Assembly: GCA_964596705.1 (NCBI GenBank)
Contig: CAZQVG010000028.1
Span: forward strand, 1 to 7,293
DNA: 7,293 nt
Direction of reading: 5' to 3'
From: JABJPM01 sp964596705
Lineage (GTDB): Archaea > Nanobdellota > Nanobdellia > SCGC-AAA011-G17 > PNOQ01
The notes under the pieces: generated by a model
What the model saw: only the letters and a program-made list of their open reading frames with translations
The model's database searches: none
What the model was told of the DNA's origin: nothing
Shown: in pieces, positions 5,548-7,293 of the stretch
How the letters are laid out: every line of letters starts with the position of its first letter
Numbering within the stretch: the stretch's first letter is position 1
Position numbers and translations under genes: made by a program

Positions 5548-6629
5548 TGTTTATACCCTTCTAACTTTCTTAAATATTTGAGATCACCTAAATTGAGTTG
5601 ATTTCCAATGGAAATGCAAAATGGTGGAGGCATAGAATAATTATTAAAATATAAAAAACTTTGAGGTATACATCGATTACATTTATTGTGATTTTTACAT
5701 CATTTACAACCTAAGGTTTGTAACTTTCTGAAAATACTAAATGCATTTCCATTCCAAATATTATAAATTGACTGATCTAGAATATTTTCAAATGGAAAAA
5801 TCCTTTTATGGAGAACAATCCTACTCAGTGCACATGGAGAAACTAACCCGTCTGAATCAATTTCACAAAAAGTTGTTGTTGCACCACATATAAAATGAAA
5901 ATTGCTATATTCCTTTGTAATCGGAAAATCCACTAATTCTAAATCAATATTGTGCTTTTTCATTTTTTCTTCTAAGGATACAATTTTGTTATTAAGAACG
6001 TATAACAATCCTTTGTAATCTAAAATTTCTTCATTTATTTTTGCTCGCCCAATATAAGTTATCGGAGACAATAACCACTTATTAATATTTAGTTTTATTA
6101 ATAGATCTGCTAATTTCTCTAGGCACATCAAATTTTTCTTATGTAACACAGTAGATATTGATACCTGAATTCCTTCTTTTTTTAATTCTTCTATCGTATT
6201 TATAATCTTGTTGAATAGTTCTTCTTTAGACAAATTTGGACTTCGTCTTATGAACCAATTACTCTCAGGATCATAACCATCTAAACTTATTTTTACGTTA
6301 AGTATTATTTCCTTATTAGATATTATCTCATTTAATGTTTCTTCTGGGAATATGCCGTTAGTAGTAAGAGTTATCAATAACCCTTTTTTATTAATATACT
6401 CCAATAATTTTCTAAAATCGGGATATTGTGTTGGTTCCCCGCCTGTTAAGTTTATGTAGAAAATATTATTTTTTGCCAAATCATCAATTACTCTTTTCCA
6501 TTCATTTAATGATAGTTCTCTTCCTTTAGATAAACCATAATCTCCAAAACAATGTCTGCATCTGAGATTACATTTTGATGTTAGATTTATTATGACGTGG
6601 TGGGGAACAATTAATGTGTTTTGTTTCAT
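5532..6629 (-). CDS. Radical SAM/SPASM enzyme with an in-frame TGA
   Basis: A radical SAM enzyme with an auxiliary-cluster SPASM domain; relatives activate sulfatases or modify peptides. C20, C24 and C27 (CNLRCRHC, CX3CX2C) bind the SAM-cleaving [4Fe-4S] cluster; GGEP (63-66) binds SAM methionine; TTNG (89-92) and SLDGYD (115-120) belong to the barrel. SPASM starts at C248, C255 and C266. The uninterrupted frame stops at TGA after residue 309 (5700-5702), but 55 further codons stay open to TAA at 5532-5534. They add C311, C317, C320 and C338, so the order from C308 is Cx2Cx5Cx2C-x17-C, very close to the auxiliary-cluster ligands of anaerobic sulfatase maturase. The intended product is therefore about 365 aa; a 309-aa product would lack most of both auxiliary clusters. 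The start overlaps the FtsJ-like gene by ATGA. Whether UGA is decoded, a nonsense mutation or a base error is open. Confidence 0.88.
5569..5579 (-). promoter_or_regulatory. Candidate TATA-like box for the 78-aa gene
   Basis: Read on the - strand, AAATATTTAAG is centred about 27 nt before the ATG at 5547, the same spacing as the other promoters here. It lies inside the apparent SPASM extension of the radical SAM frame, so it could be coincidental sequence in an AT-rich coding region. If it works, the 78-aa gene could be transcribed alone as well as from the operon. Confidence 0.35.
5700..5702 (-). other. In-frame TGA inside the SPASM CxxC motif
   Basis: The codon lies between C308-K309 and C311, giving C-K-UGA-C, where C308 and C311 would both be iron-sulfur ligands. 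The preceding and following sequences both fit the SPASM pattern in the same frame with no frameshift. I see no convincing SECIS-type hairpin immediately downstream on the - strand, and archaeal SECIS elements, usually in untranslated regions, could not be identified by eye. Confidence 0.75.
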
Positions 6630-7293
6630 TTTTTGCTTAAGAGTAATGTTAATTCCTGTCTGTTTTGAGTGAGATGTTTAATTGATATAATATTATACCT
6701 CTTTTTTAATAAATTGTTTGCTTGTCTTATATGTTTAATTGGATGATTGTTGGTTATTTTAAGAGTCATAATGGCTATTCCGTCATTATCCAATAAATCT
6801 GCAAAATGGTTCATTATCTCCCCAGATTCATTAATATTAAGATTCATGTCGTTTGTTAAAATTTTGATTTTTTTATTATTCAAAAATTTTAATATTTGGT
6901 CTTTAAGTTCATCAATATTCTCAAGATTGATGCTTTCCTTTATGTGTTTTATATTAGGATTACTTTCCAAGGAATTATCTAATTCTCCTTTATCTATAGA
7001 TATTACATTAAATCCTTTCTCCAACAATACTTTTGTCCATCCGCCGGGGGAAGCACCAAGATCTAATGCATATTGTCCTTTATTAAATGTTAAATTGAAT
7101 CTATCTAATGCTTCTCTTAGTTTAAATTCTGCCCGGTTTAGTCGATTTGAAAATCTGGAATAAATCTTAGATAAATTAAAAAAATGATAAAGAGTATCAT
7201 CAGTTTTTATTATTCCGATATAATATTTATTATCATTAATTAGAATAATTATTGATTGTTGGAAATTTTTTAGGTCTACTTCATACCCATATT
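6626..7293 (-). CDS. FtsJ/RlmM-like RNA 2'-O-methyltransferase, 5' end beyond the window
   Basis: The frame is open to the right edge, giving 221 visible residues, so the gene is partial here; a TTG at 7027 lies downstream of the SAM-binding motif and cannot be the start. RAEFKLREALDRF, then ALDLGASPGGWTKVLLEKG, then VISIDKGEL is the characteristic order of FtsJ-family ribose 2'-O-methyltransferases, with the ASPGGWT form closest to RlmM-type 23S rRNA enzymes. All four K-D-K-E catalytic residues appear present: Lys in EFKL (7121-7123), Asp in TNDMN (6848-6850), Lys in MTLK (6758-6760) and Glu in RQEL (6653-6655). The visible N-terminal part (about 45 residues, with IIILINDNKYYIGI and LYHFFNLSKIYSRFSN) is a separate domain that I cannot name. 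The target RNA is unknown. It overlaps the radical SAM start by ATGA, so they are likely translated together. Confidence 0.88.
   Translation of the reverse strand, partial: YGYEVDLKNFQQSIIILINDNKYYIGIIKTDDTLYHFFNLSKIYSRFSNRLNRAEFKLREALDRFNLTFNKGQYALDLGASPGGWTKVLLEKGFNVISIDKGELDNSLESNPNIKHIKESINLENIDELKDQILKFLNNKKIKILTNDMNLNINESGEIMNHFADLLDNDGIAIMTLKITNNHPIKHIRQANNLLKKRYNIISIKHLTQNRQELTLLLSKK

Noticed and set aside
5548..5699. Non-coding intergenic region between the radical SAM and 78-aa genes
   Set aside because: It continues the radical SAM frame with SPASM cysteines, so it is better read as the gene's 3' end beyond an in-frame TGA.
5640..5700. SECIS-type hairpin just after the UGA on the - strand
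   Set aside because: Only short weak pairings such as the ATCGAT palindrome near 5672-5677 are visible; no stable stem with a SECIS-like loop could be built by eye, so selenocysteine remains unproven.
7025..7027. TTG at 7027 as the start of the - strand methyltransferase
   Set aside because: The SAM-binding motif DLGASPGGWT and the first catalytic Lys lie upstream in the same open frame.
6747..7163. 138-aa hydrophobic, Ser/Leu-rich open frame on the + strand
   Set aside because: It is exactly antisense to the FtsJ-like gene, whose catalytic residues are conserved; its apparent hydrophobicity comes from the complement of Lys/Asn/Asp codons.
1..7293. tRNA or rRNA genes, CRISPR arrays, insertion sequences, long repeats
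   Set aside because: None seen: no cloverleaf-like conserved blocks, no spaced direct repeats, no transposase frame and no terminal inverted repeats could be recognised.

Overview
The window is AT-rich and reads as archaeal, probably a small-genome lineage of the DPANN type, although no taxonomic marker fixes the phylum. The tyrosyl-tRNA synthetase is of the archaeal/eukaryotic class. Five genes have a TATA-like box centred about 24-27 nt before the start codon and no obvious Shine-Dalgarno site, which is the geometry of leaderless archaeal transcripts.

Left part (1-4315). On the + strand lie an unrecognised 122-residue gene, then tyrS overlapping a YjbQ/UPF0047 gene by ATGA, then a full-length ABC exporter half-transporter of the ABCB/Atm1-like type. 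A class I SAM methyltransferase converges on the exporter from the - strand, and the two stop codons share one TTAA. A run of exactly 100 N (4316-4415) follows. This looks like a scaffold join of unknown size, so the left and right halves are not proven neighbours.

Right part (4416-7293). It begins inside a 5'-truncated AroQ-type chorismate mutase, followed by an unrecognised helical, possibly TPR-like protein, both on the + strand. The rest is a tightly packed - strand operon. Its first gene is an FtsJ/RlmM-like RNA 2'-O-methyltransferase that runs off the right edge. Next is a radical SAM enzyme with a SPASM domain, joined by an ATGA overlap. Last is a 78-residue small protein.

The most notable observation is in the radical SAM gene. 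The frame meets a TGA at 5700-5702 but stays open for 55 more codons. Those codons supply the rest of an anaerobic-sulfatase-maturase-like SPASM cysteine set (Cx2Cx5Cx2C, then 17 residues, then C) and end 16 nt inside the start of the next gene. The enzyme therefore appears to be a 365-codon gene with an in-frame UGA inside a cluster-binding CxxC. It may be recoded (selenocysteine or another amino acid), freshly broken, or a consensus error. Together the three genes form a candidate RNA- or peptide-modification cassette.
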